A stretch of 64,000 bases of DNA from Cyclobacteriaceae bacterium (GTDB taxonomy: Bacteria > Bacteroidota > Bacteroidia > Cytophagales > Cyclobacteriaceae): positions 97,823 through 161,822 of the forward strand of contig JANQOR010000012.1 in NCBI GenBank assembly GCA_028285685.1, given 5' to 3'. The translations under genes and the position numbers were made by a program. Positions 41,823 to 49,540 of this stretch are shown here, in pieces (the stretch's first letter is position 1; each line of letters opens with the position of its first letter). The notes under the pieces were generated by a model. The model had not been told where the DNA came from. It saw nothing but the letters and a program-made list of their open reading frames with translations, and searched no databases.

Positions 41823-44291
41823 CTAAAAATCACAGCTCCCAATTGGCGAACCATCTGGCGCTTTAATGATATCACCCGATTTGTACTCTGAGGGATCCTC
41901 CAAGAACTGATCCACCTGATTAACTACATATTGATAGTAAACCCCATCTTCATTGGTTCTCCTACCACTTCTACCCGATGCATAAGCGCGCACATCTTTG
42001 ATGCCGGCCAATGATTTTGCCCGTACTTCATCATAGGCTCGATCGTTGACAGCAAGGCGCATCAAATGATTAAGCATTTCCATTTCGACTACTCGTTGCA
42101 ATGTCCGTTCCAGTCGATCGCCGCTTGGCCTTTTCCAAACAGAGGTAATAATCTTGTCAAGGACTTGAGAATACCCAGGCTGCGAAATCGGTTGTCGCGC
42201 CTTGAAGGTGACCAGTCTGTTTGTCCTATCCGCATTAAAGAGGAATCCGAGTGGCAGGCTTGCAGCCGTCTCCACAGCAGCCAAATAGTCAAAGGCTGGT
42301 CCGGTCCGTGACTGGAAAGTCTCCCGGGTCCGTGGATACCCAAAAGCACGCGGTGGAATTTTACCAACGAGAGATTCGGGCAGAATTAGGTTTTCAACCT
42401 TTACTGTATTGAGCAGTGCATCCACAGCCTTGAGTTGTCTCTCTGCGCTCAAAAAACTGGTAGATACCTGGCCATCTCCTCTCAAAGCGTAGGTATACTC
42501 CAGACCTCCAACCAATTTGGAAGTAGCATCAACCTGGTATCTGTGAAACAAGTACATCGGCACCAATACTTCCTCAATCGAACTCATAGGCATGCCCTTA
42601 CGAATGGCTTTTTCAGAAAAATCATCTAGTATTTTTCTTCGAATCTTCATCATACGATCAAGTTCTTCTTCAGCGCCCGTACCGTTGTCCCACAAATGGG
42701 CCGACGGGTGCAGTCCGCTGGCAGGGCGAGCATCCTGATCCGTGATGTACTTTAGGCCAGAGGAAAAGGCATCATCCAGAATCTTATTCAGTTTTTCTTT
42801 GTTCTCGCCATCAGCAAAGTCACTATATCCAAAAGTGACGGTCACTTTATCCCATGCACCAATCTTATCGTCGTATGCCTCGCTCAAATCGATGTTGCCA
42901 CTCCCATCCATTTTCACGTAAGGGTGTGGATAGTCCATGACCGAAGCTCGATCGTTCACACTAGCAGCAAAATTGTGCGAAAGACCAATGGTATGTCCTA
43001 CCTCATGAGCGGACAACTGTCGCAAACGAGCGAGTGCCATCTCAGTCATGGCGTTGGGCGTCTCATCACCATTTTCGTATGGCTGTAGAAGACCTGTTGC
43101 AATCAAAAAATCCTGACGGACTCTCAAGGAACCGAGACTAACGTGGCCTTTGATCATTTCGCCGGTACGTGGGTCTGTAACTCCACTTCCGTAGCTCCAA
43201 CCCCTCGTAGAACGGTGTACCCATTGAATCACATTGTATCGCACATCTAATGGATGAGCTCCTTCGGGCATCACCTTGACCTGGAAGGCATCTCTATAGC
43301 CAGCAGCTTCAAATGCTTGATTCCACCAGCTTGCTCCCTCGATTAGCGCTGACCTAATAGGCTCGGGTGCACCTCTGTCCACATAATAAATAATCGGCTC
43401 AACAGCCTCGCTGACTGCAGCGTTTGGATCTTTCTTTTTCAACCGATGTCGAACAATGTATCTTTTCACCAAAGGCTCTTCGATCGGGGTTGCATAATCC
43501 TGGTAGGAGATATTGAAAAAACCTGATCTTGGATCGAACTCCCTTGGACTGTAGTCGTTGTCGGGAAGTTCGATCAATGAATGGTGTGTTCTGACAGTTA
43601 CTGCATTAGAGCTAGGCGTTACGGAGCGAATCCATCCCCCCTGAGCCGATCCGCCAAAGGTGAGGATCGATTCAAACTCTGTGTTTTTTGGAAAATTGAA
43701 AGTCGCATCCATGTAGATCGCAGACCTGGACTTGTCCAGCGAATAACTGCCTTGCTTTCTTGCTCTCAGCCGACCGCTGATATTGTGAGAGTCTCTCAGT
43801 AAAAAATCTGTAATATCAATTAAGTAGGCGCTGTTGTTTTTTGCTTTTACCTCGAACCCACCTATTACAGAAGAAGCAAAAGCCTCAGCCACCGATTTAA
43901 CCTCATCATTGTTGTTGCTTACTGCCCTGTAGCCATAGTTCGGCTGAATCAGTAATAACTTACTGCCATGTTTTTGAAACTTAACAACTCGTTCCTGACC
44001 TAACTGACCACGGTCCAATCCTATATCATTTGACCCTACCCCGGCAGCAAGAGAATTTACATACAAAAATTCAACGTCAACTTTGTCGACTTCCAGGAAC
44101 ATTCGACCGATCTCTTCATCGTAGTAAAAATTGAAGTACCCATCTTGCTTGCTCATCCCGGAGGTGAATAGCGCAATGCCATCAGAATTTTGGGGTGTCG
44201 GAGGCGTGGATGGCACTGGTGTTTTTGTTGTCTGACAGCCAGCAAACAGGAATACGAGGAAAAAGATGTTAAACGTTATTGAGTGTCTCAT
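41823..44291 (-). CDS. Large zinc-dependent metalloprotease lipoprotein (DUF5117/DUF4953 type)
   Basis: 822 residues. The signal ends LFAGC (Cys19), and a Pro/Thr-rich linker follows. Residues 35-320 are the DUF5117/DUF5118-like N-terminal part (FNFYYDEEIGRMFLEVDKVD is replaced here by YFNFYYDEEIGRMFLEV). The zinc site is HEVGHTIGLSH at 429-439, the extended HExxHxxGxxH of metzincins, with SVMDYPHPYV as Met-turn. This is a family of big exported Bacteroidota proteases, also called DUF4953. It is probably anchored in the outer membrane and acts on proteins or peptides outside the cell. Confidence 0.9.
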   Translation of the reverse strand: MRHSITFNIFFLVFLFAGCQTTKTPVPSTPPTPQNSDGIALFTSGMSKQDGYFNFYYDEEIGRMFLEVDKVDVEFLYVNSLAAGVGSNDIGLDRGQLGQERVVKFQKHGSKLLLIQPNYGYRAVSNNNDEVKSVAEAFASSVIGGFEVKAKNNSAYLIDITDFLLRDSHNISGRLRARKQGSYSLDKSRSAIYMDATFNFPKNTEFESILTFGGSAQGGWIRSVTPSSNAVTVRTHHSLIELPDNDYSPREFDPRSGFFNISYQDYATPIEEPLVKRYIVRHRLKKKDPNAAVSEAVEPIIYYVDRGAPEPIRSALIEGASWWNQAFEAAGYRDAFQVKVMPEGAHPLDVRYNVIQWVHRSTRGWSYGSGVTDPRTGEMIKGHVSLGSLRVRQDFLIATGLLQPYENGDETPNAMTEMALARLRQLSAHEVGHTIGLSHNFAASVNDRASVMDYPHPYVKMDGSGNIDLSEAYDDKIGAWDKVTVTFGYSDFADGENKEKLNKILDDAFSSGLKYITDQDARPASGLHPSAHLWDNGTGAEEELDRMMKIRRKILDDFSEKAIRKGMPMSSIEEVLVPMYLFHRYQVDATSKLVGGLEYTYALRGDGQVSTSFLSAERQLKAVDALLNTVKVENLILPESLVGKIPPRAFGYPRTRETFQSRTGPAFDYLAAVETAASLPLGFLFNADRTNRLVTFKARQPISQPGYSQVLDKIITSVWKRPSGDRLERTLQRVVEMEMLNHLMRLAVNDRAYDEVRAKSLAGIKDVRAYASGRSGRRTNEDGVYYQYVVNQVDQFLEDPSEYKSGDIIKAPDGSPIGSCDF

Positions 44292-44442
44292 TTCATTATA
44301 TTTAATGAATTAATCTTTCAGCTATTCATTTGTCATAATTGGAGTTCGCGAAATATGATCGTACAAGCTTCAATGAAATCAACTAGACAAGCTGGATATT
44401 AACAGCTGAACTAATTAAAAAATAGGAGCTCAATATAAGACA

Positions 44443-45312
44443 TTGATTACGACAATCATCATAGTAATTATATCAATCTATGTTATCATCAATGTAGCGG
44501 CATATTTCTTACAGGAAAAGTTCTTGTTCAAGCCGGAGAAACTTCCGTCGGATTTCAAGTTCAAATACCCAAATCAAAAGAGCGAAGAACATAACCTGTA
44601 TATAGGCGATGATATTCGAATCAATGGAGTTCACTTTAGCATACCTAAGCCCAAAGGGGTTGTTCTTTACTTAAAAGGCAATTCACGTTCAATTAAAGGC
44701 TGGGGAAAGTTTGCCGTTGACTTTACACGGCTAGGATTCGATGTGGTAATGGTCGACTATCGTGGGTTTGGAAAAAGCAAGGGGAAGCGCTCGGAAAAAG
44801 ATATCAAGGATGATATGCAAAAGGTGTATGACATATTGAAAAGTAGAGTAGACGAGAAGTATGTCGTGATTTATGGACGGTCCATGGGATCAGGATTTGC
44901 GGCTAAGCTGGCGAGCAGAAATAATCCCAAGATGTTGATTCTTGAATCTCCGTACTACAGCATGACGAAGATGGCTAAGCGCTACATTCCCTTCATGCCT
45001 GCTTCATTGATCCTTCGATTTCCCTTAAAAACATATCAATGGATCAAGTACGTCAAATGTCCCATCAAGATCCTACACGGAACCAGTGACCGACTGATTC
45101 CTTACAAATCAAGCCTGTCGTTGTCAAAAATTAATCCTGAATTGACCAGGATCTACTCCGTGATTGGAGGAGGCCATAACAACCTTCACACCTTTGAAGA
45201 ATATCATCGAATGCTCGAAGAAATTATGGAATCCAAAGAATTGAAAACAATAGATCCTGACGAGACAAGCTTGTCGTTTAATAGAAAGCAAACGGAAGAG
45301 GAGAATAAATAA
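44443..45312 (+). CDS. Membrane-anchored alpha/beta hydrolase (first of tandem pair)
   Basis: 289 residues starting at TTG 44443, with AGGAG 14 bases upstream and no ATG in the frame nearby. One N-terminal helix (residues 2-22) anchors a cytoplasmic or periplasmic alpha/beta-hydrolase of the BEM46/YfhR kind. Nucleophile Ser147 in YGRSMGSG, Asp in HGTSDRLIP and His in GGGHNNLH are all present. The oxyanion segment reads YLKGNSRSIKGWG, with Lys where the paralogue has His (YFHGNAGS). A roughly 25-residue basic and acidic tail follows. The substrate is unknown. The paralogue follows 11 bases later. Confidence 0.87.
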   Translation: MITTIIIVIISIYVIINVAAYFLQEKFLFKPEKLPSDFKFKYPNQKSEEHNLYIGDDIRINGVHFSIPKPKGVVLYLKGNSRSIKGWGKFAVDFTRLGFDVVMVDYRGFGKSKGKRSEKDIKDDMQKVYDILKSRVDEKYVVIYGRSMGSGFAAKLASRNNPKMLILESPYYSMTKMAKRYIPFMPASLILRFPLKTYQWIKYVKCPIKILHGTSDRLIPYKSSLSLSKINPELTRIYSVIGGGHNNLHTFEEYHRMLEEIMESKELKTIDPDETSLSFNRKQTEEENK

Positions 45313-45323
45313 TCATCAGTCAT

Positions 45324-46127
45324 TTGAACCTGGTTAAGATCATCATCATCACACTCATCACCCTGTACTTTTTTGTGGGATTGGTGATCTATTTTTTTCA
45401 GGAGCAACTCATTTTTATGCCTGAAAAATTGGATAAAGATTTCGAATACGATTTTTCCTCCTCGTTTAGAGAACATTTCATTGAAATGGAAGACGGAGCA
45501 ATGATTAATGCATTGCATTTCGAAAGAGATAACTCAAAGGGGCTGATCCTCTACTTCCATGGGAATGCCGGTAGCCTCAGACGGTGGGGAGAAGTTGTGG
45601 AACCTTTTGTTGAGCTTGGCTTTGAAGTATTGATCGTTGATTATCGTGGCTATGGAAAAAGCAGGGGGAAACGCACATACCAAAAAATGCTTTCAGACGC
45701 TGACAAATTGTATGCTTTTGCATTAGAGCTAACAGATGAGAAAAATCTGATCTTGTATGGAAGATCACTGGGATCCTCCTTCGCCTCTCACTTAGCAGGA
45801 AAAAACAATCCGTCAAAACTAATCCTGGAAACACCATTTTTCAGTTTGGGAGACATCGCCAAACGAGTTGTGCCCTTTTTTCCGCAGAACTACCTGCTCC
45901 GATTCAATTTCAAAAATTACGAATCGCTCAAAGATGCCGAGTGTTCCATCTATATCTTTCATGGAACTGACGATAATGTAGTCCCAATCGAATCTGGTGA
46001 AAAGCTGTACAAAACTTTGAATTCAGATCAGGCTAGCTTCATCGTGGTGCAGGGAGGGGAACATAACAATCTGGCAGAATTTCAAGAATATCAAAGAGAG
46101 ATTCGTAAGGTTCTGTTGGATGAGTGA
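45324..46127 (+). CDS. Membrane-anchored alpha/beta hydrolase (second of tandem pair)
   Basis: 267 residues. The start is again TTG (45324), since the open frame upstream contains no ATG. A membrane helix spans residues 5-24. The catalytic Ser148 is in YGRSLGSS, Asp in HGTDDNVVP and His in GGEHNNLA. LILYFHGNAGSLRRWGE is the oxyanion part, with the usual HGN. The two neighbours share VDYRGxGKSxGKR and other long stretches, so this is a tandem duplication. The stop overlaps the LigT-like gene by eight bases. Confidence 0.88.
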   Translation: MNLVKIIIITLITLYFFVGLVIYFFQEQLIFMPEKLDKDFEYDFSSSFREHFIEMEDGAMINALHFERDNSKGLILYFHGNAGSLRRWGEVVEPFVELGFEVLIVDYRGYGKSRGKRTYQKMLSDADKLYAFALELTDEKNLILYGRSLGSSFASHLAGKNNPSKLILETPFFSLGDIAKRVVPFFPQNYLLRFNFKNYESLKDAECSIYIFHGTDDNVVPIESGEKLYKTLNSDQASFIVVQGGEHNNLAEFQEYQREIRKVLLDE

Positions 46128-46659
46128 GCAGCTGTACTTCATTGCAATTGTTCCACCCGAGGATATTCAAAAAGAAATTACTGAATTAAAGCAGTTTATA
46201 GCTAGTCGATTCGGTAGTAGGCATGCGTTGAATGCACCTCCGCACATCACCCTTCACATGCCCTTTCGGTGGAAGGATAAAAAGATCGAATTACTACATG
46301 AAACCATAGCAGAGATCAACAAAGAAATAAGTCCATTTGAGGTAGAACTTAATGGGTTTGATTTTTTTGAACCACGAGTTGTTTTCGTGAGTGTTAACAA
46401 AAACCTGCCTCTCGAGGAGCTTCAGAGGTTGGTCGTTAGCCGTTGTTCAACAAGTCTGAAACTTGATAATGCCAACTATAAAAATCAGGTATTTCATCCG
46501 CACGTTACCATTGGTTTTAGAGACCTGAGAAAGAGGATGTTTTATGCAGCAAAGGAACATTTTGAGAAGAAAGCAATTGATTGCCGGTTTCAGGTGAACA
46601 GAATAGAACTGCTGAAACATAATGGGAAGAAATGGAATATCATGTCCCAACCTTTTTAA
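46120..46659 (+). CDS. 2'-5' RNA ligase/2H phosphoesterase family protein
   Basis: 179 residues of the LigT/ThpR type with the two family motifs HITLHM (near residue 42) and HVTIGF (near residue 127). The family ligates or opens 2'-5' phosphodiesters in RNA, or opens cyclic phosphates. The natural substrate here is not known. The start lies inside the upstream hydrolase stop region (overlap eight bases), and the 3' end overlaps the convergent gene by 20 bases. Confidence 0.87.
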   Translation: MSEQLYFIAIVPPEDIQKEITELKQFIASRFGSRHALNAPPHITLHMPFRWKDKKIELLHETIAEINKEISPFEVELNGFDFFEPRVVFVSVNKNLPLEELQRLVVSRCSTSLKLDNANYKNQVFHPHVTIGFRDLRKRMFYAAKEHFEKKAIDCRFQVNRIELLKHNGKKWNIMSQPF

Positions 46660-46978
46660 TGGTTCTTTTCCTGCCTTTGCACTTTCTCACCGATAGCTTC
46701 ACTACCGCATCATCCTTATCAATCCTTACGTCGTGATGTTTAGTACAAATACAAGCTCCAATAATCAGAACGAAGCTCCTATCGGCGGGAACTTGTAATT
46801 CAAAATTCCCATTGATATCCGTCACTGTTCCCACCAGGTGGTTTTCCTTCATATGAAGAGGAACTCCAGGCAACCCCTCGTTTTCCAGAACGAAGCTTCC
46901 CCTCAGCTTTTTCATTTTCTGACCTAAGCAGCCGAATGAGCTTAAGGCAGTTATGAGAAATAATAGACTCCTGACCAT
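46640..46978 (-). CDS. CarboxypepD_reg-like lipoprotein
   Basis: 112 residues from the ATG at 46978; a TTG six bases upstream is also possible. The signal ends SSFGC. The rest is one beta-sandwich of the carboxypeptidase regulatory-like type (LRGSFVLENEGLPGVPLHMK and GTVTDINGNFELQVPADRSF), the domain that begins many TonB-dependent receptors, here as a free-standing protein with a basic C-terminus (RKCKGRKRTIKK). It may bind a surface partner. It is divergent from DUF763 across 72 bases that contain operator-like repeats. Confidence 0.8.
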   Translation of the reverse strand: MVRSLLFLITALSSFGCLGQKMKKLRGSFVLENEGLPGVPLHMKENHLVGTVTDINGNFELQVPADRSFVLIIGACICTKHHDVRIDKDDAVVKLSVRKCKGRKRTIKKVGT

Positions 46979-47015
46979 CCTCAATAAAGATAAGGAAAAG
47001 AACTAGTTAAATATT

Positions 47016-47039
47016 TTAGTAATACTAATATTTTTAGTA
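47016..47039. promoter_or_regulatory. Operator-like triple TTAGTA half-sites
   Basis: Three half-sites occur in 24 bases: TTAGTA (47016-47021), its inverse TACTAA (47023-47028), and TTAGTA again (47034-47039). The first two form the perfect palindrome TTAGTAATACTAA; the last two form AATACTAA with a five-base spacer and TTAGTATT. They lie in the 72-base divergent gap, 12 bases before the DUF763 ATG, where a repressor would block transcription. No regulator is identified. Confidence 0.45.
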
Positions 47040-47050
47040 TTTTTATCTTG

Positions 47051-48253
47051 ATGAAAAAATCAGGATACGCAGATCTTCCTTTGCATGGTGGCCAGGTTCC
47101 TAAATGGCTGGCCGATCGAATGGCTCTGCTAGGCGGAGCAATCACAGAGGCAATACTTGTAGAGTATGGAAAAAGAGAATTCATCCGGCGACTAAGTGAC
47201 CCAGCGTGGTTTCAATCATTAGGTTGTGTAATGGGAATGGATTGGCACTCCTCAGGCATTACGACTTCCGTGATGGGTGCTCTAAAGAAAGCCATTAACC
47301 CGAAGGCACAGGAATTTGGAATCTACGTTTGTGGCGGAAGGGGAAAGCACAGTCGTCAAACACCGAACGAGTTGCTGAAGGTCGCAGATTCCACTGGTCT
47401 TGATGGTTGTTCGCTGGTACGATCAAGCAGATTGACCGCTAAGGTGGACAACACAGCAATCCAGGACGGTTTCCAGATATACCTCCACTCGTTTGTGGTT
47501 TCCGATGAGGGTGACTGGTCCGTAGTCCAGCAAGGGATGAACACCGATTCAGGTTATGCCCGTCGTTATCACTGGTCATCAGATGATTTAAAAAGCTTCG
47601 TAAATGAACCGCACTCCTTCGTCTATGGAAAAAACCAGGGCTATATCCTGAATCTGACACACAGGTTCGCTGAAGAAACAAGAAATAAGATCGTAAGTAT
47701 TGGAAAAGAAGATCCGAATAAGATGATCAGCGAAATTCAGAAAATCCGTTTACCAGCTCATCATGATGTAAGACAAAAAGATGTCAATCTAAAGCGGTTG
47801 GGTGCAGTACTTGCACTTTCTCATGAACTTCCGACCGATGAATTCGAAGATCTATTGCTTGTCGAAGGACTTGGTCCTCGAACCTTGCAGTCATTGACGC
47901 TAGTCAGCGAAGTGATCTATGGTACTTCCTCACGTTTCGCAGATCCGGCAAGGTTCTCCTTCGCCCATGGTGGAAAAGATGGACATCCATTCCCGGTACC
48001 AACGAAGGTCTATGACGAGAGCATCCGTGTTTTGAAAACCGCAGTTGCTCGCGCAAAAATTGGCAGTTCTGATAAGTTGAAAGCGTTGAAATCTCTGTCA
48101 AAAGCAGCTGAGAAGCTAGAATCCAATTTTGTTCCAAATGGAAAACTGAGCGATGTAATTGAAAAAGAACGACGCGATTCGTGGAAGTACGGTGGAAAGA
48201 CGGTCTTTGGTGATGCAAAAAAACCAAGCGTCATTCAAGGATCACTATTCTAA
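47051..48253 (+). CDS. DUF763-family protein
   Basis: 400 residues from the ATG at 47051 (MKKSGYADLPLHGGQVPKWL). The DUF763 domain covers most of the chain, with FQSLGCVMGMDWHSSGITTS and GIYVCGGRGKHSRQTPNEL. A helix-hairpin-helix-like segment LLLVEGLGPRTLQSLTLV near 275 suggests contact with DNA, and the C-terminal part is basic. The function is unknown. The family is common in archaea and some bacteria and could be nucleic-acid related; that is inference. It is a single gene with a palindromic site in front. Confidence 0.87.
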   Translation: MKKSGYADLPLHGGQVPKWLADRMALLGGAITEAILVEYGKREFIRRLSDPAWFQSLGCVMGMDWHSSGITTSVMGALKKAINPKAQEFGIYVCGGRGKHSRQTPNELLKVADSTGLDGCSLVRSSRLTAKVDNTAIQDGFQIYLHSFVVSDEGDWSVVQQGMNTDSGYARRYHWSSDDLKSFVNEPHSFVYGKNQGYILNLTHRFAEETRNKIVSIGKEDPNKMISEIQKIRLPAHHDVRQKDVNLKRLGAVLALSHELPTDEFEDLLLVEGLGPRTLQSLTLVSEVIYGTSSRFADPARFSFAHGGKDGHPFPVPTKVYDESIRVLKTAVARAKIGSSDKLKALKSLSKAAEKLESNFVPNGKLSDVIEKERRDSWKYGGKTVFGDAKKPSVIQGSLF

Positions 48254-48298
48254 ACAAAGGGAATCTCAAAAATCGTCAATTCCACGATCCGTCAATTG

Positions 48299-48784
48299 TT
48301 ACTCCTCCCAAACAAAGGTCTTCTGTTCTGTTCCGCTATAGAGCCTGGCACTCTTCACTTTATCGAAGGCCCTGAAATGAATGATATTTTCCTGATCGTC
48401 AAATGTTTCTGTTAGGATGCTGTTCCAAATGATGATTGTTTTCAGCTTTCGTACTTTCTCTATCTCCACATATGCCCACATCACATCATCCTCGATCTCT
48501 GCACCAATATAGTTAGTCGACATTTGTCCTTTTTCATTGTAGATCCTGAAATTCTCCATCAGGTATTTACCCAAATGCTCATCGACAAAATCCCAATTTT
48601 CCTTCATGGTTATGTCCAACTTTTCATTGCCGGAATACTCTTGAAGTGCTACTTCAAGATCATCAAGGAAGATTCTGACACTAATCTGAATAGCCTTTTT
48701 CTCCTCCTTGTATTTCACCTCCGATACGCTGACATGAAAAGGATGTAGCATCAATTGTATTGCAAAAAGAACAGCTGAGATCAT
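48299..48784 (-). CDS. DUF6702-family protein
   Basis: 161 residues from the ATG at 48784; the longer frame to 48802 starts at TTG. A short hydrophobic N-terminus (MISAVLFAIQLML) is followed by the motif HPFHVSVSEVKYKEEKKAIQ and VRIFLDDLEVALQEYSG, typical of DUF6702. The family is exported and usually lies beside a HupE/UreJ gene, as here, in divergent orientation across about 115 bases. The pair is thought to handle a metal, perhaps nickel or copper; no direct evidence is visible in the sequence. Confidence 0.82.
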   Translation of the reverse strand: MISAVLFAIQLMLHPFHVSVSEVKYKEEKKAIQISVRIFLDDLEVALQEYSGNEKLDITMKENWDFVDEHLGKYLMENFRIYNEKGQMSTNYIGAEIEDDVMWAYVEIEKVRKLKTIIIWNSILTETFDDQENIIHFRAFDKVKSARLYSGTEQKTFVWEE

Positions 48785-48900
48785 GAGTTCAAAGCTAAGC
48801 AAATGTCATACCTGCAGTCAATACCGTTTATCAAATGATTCCTTTTAAAACACAAAAAATGAAGAATTGATCATATGCCTTGTCCTATATTCGCTACCCC

Positions 48901-49488
48901 ATGAGTGAATTTAGTCTCTACTATGGTCTTGGATTGGACCATATTTTGGATGTAAATGGGTACGATCATATACTCTTCGTTGTGGTCCTCTGCGCTTTAT
49001 ATCAGTCATCGGATTGGAAGAAAGTCCTGATTCTCGTGACAGCATTTACGGTAGGTCACTCCATTACTTTGGCACTAGCTACCTTAGAGTATATCAAGAT
49101 CGATGCGGACCTGATCGAGTTTTTAATACCTCTCACAATTCTAATTACGGCAATTTCTAACCTATTCACGAAGGAGGACAATATCGCCAGCGGAAAATTG
49201 TATCGAAATTACGCATATGCCGGATTTTTTGGACTGATCCACGGGCTTGGTTTTTCCAACTATCTGCGGGCATTGCTAGGCAGGGATTCCTCGATAGTAC
49301 TTGAGCTATTTGCCTTTAATGTAGGTTTAGAGGTCGGTCAAATAATAATTGTTGGAATATTTATGATTGCAAGCTTCATTTTCGTTTCCATTGCCAGCGT
49401 TAGTCGAAGGGACTGGAAAATGATCATCTCTTCTGCAGCAGGTGGAGTTGCACTCATGCTTATGATGGAAACGCCATTTTTAAACTGA
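48901..49488 (+). CDS. HupE/UreJ-family membrane protein
   Basis: 195 residues from the ATG at 48901; an upstream TTG at 48880 is less likely. About six helices. Family motif GLDHILDVNGYDHILFVVVL with the conserved H-x(7)-D-H near residues 13-25, a second motif TAFTVGHSITLALA and a third GLIHGLGFSNYL. HupE proteins are nickel transporters or metal chaperones; in Bacteroidota they pair with DUF6702. A 6-base inverted repeat (GATCTG-AACG-CAGATC) lies right after the stop, without a T-run. Confidence 0.85.
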   Translation: MSEFSLYYGLGLDHILDVNGYDHILFVVVLCALYQSSDWKKVLILVTAFTVGHSITLALATLEYIKIDADLIEFLIPLTILITAISNLFTKEDNIASGKLYRNYAYAGFFGLIHGLGFSNYLRALLGRDSSIVLELFAFNVGLEVGQIIIVGIFMIASFIFVSIASVSRRDWKMIISSAAGGVALMLMMETPFLN

Positions 49489-49540
49489 TCTGAACGCAGA
49501 TCGCTATACAATTTTTGAAACAAACTAAAGACTTTAACCG

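Noticed and set aside
49487-49502. GATCTG-AACG-CAGATC inverted repeat after the HupE gene as terminator
   Set aside because: The T residues are 10 bases away, so the hairpin is not a typical intrinsic terminator.
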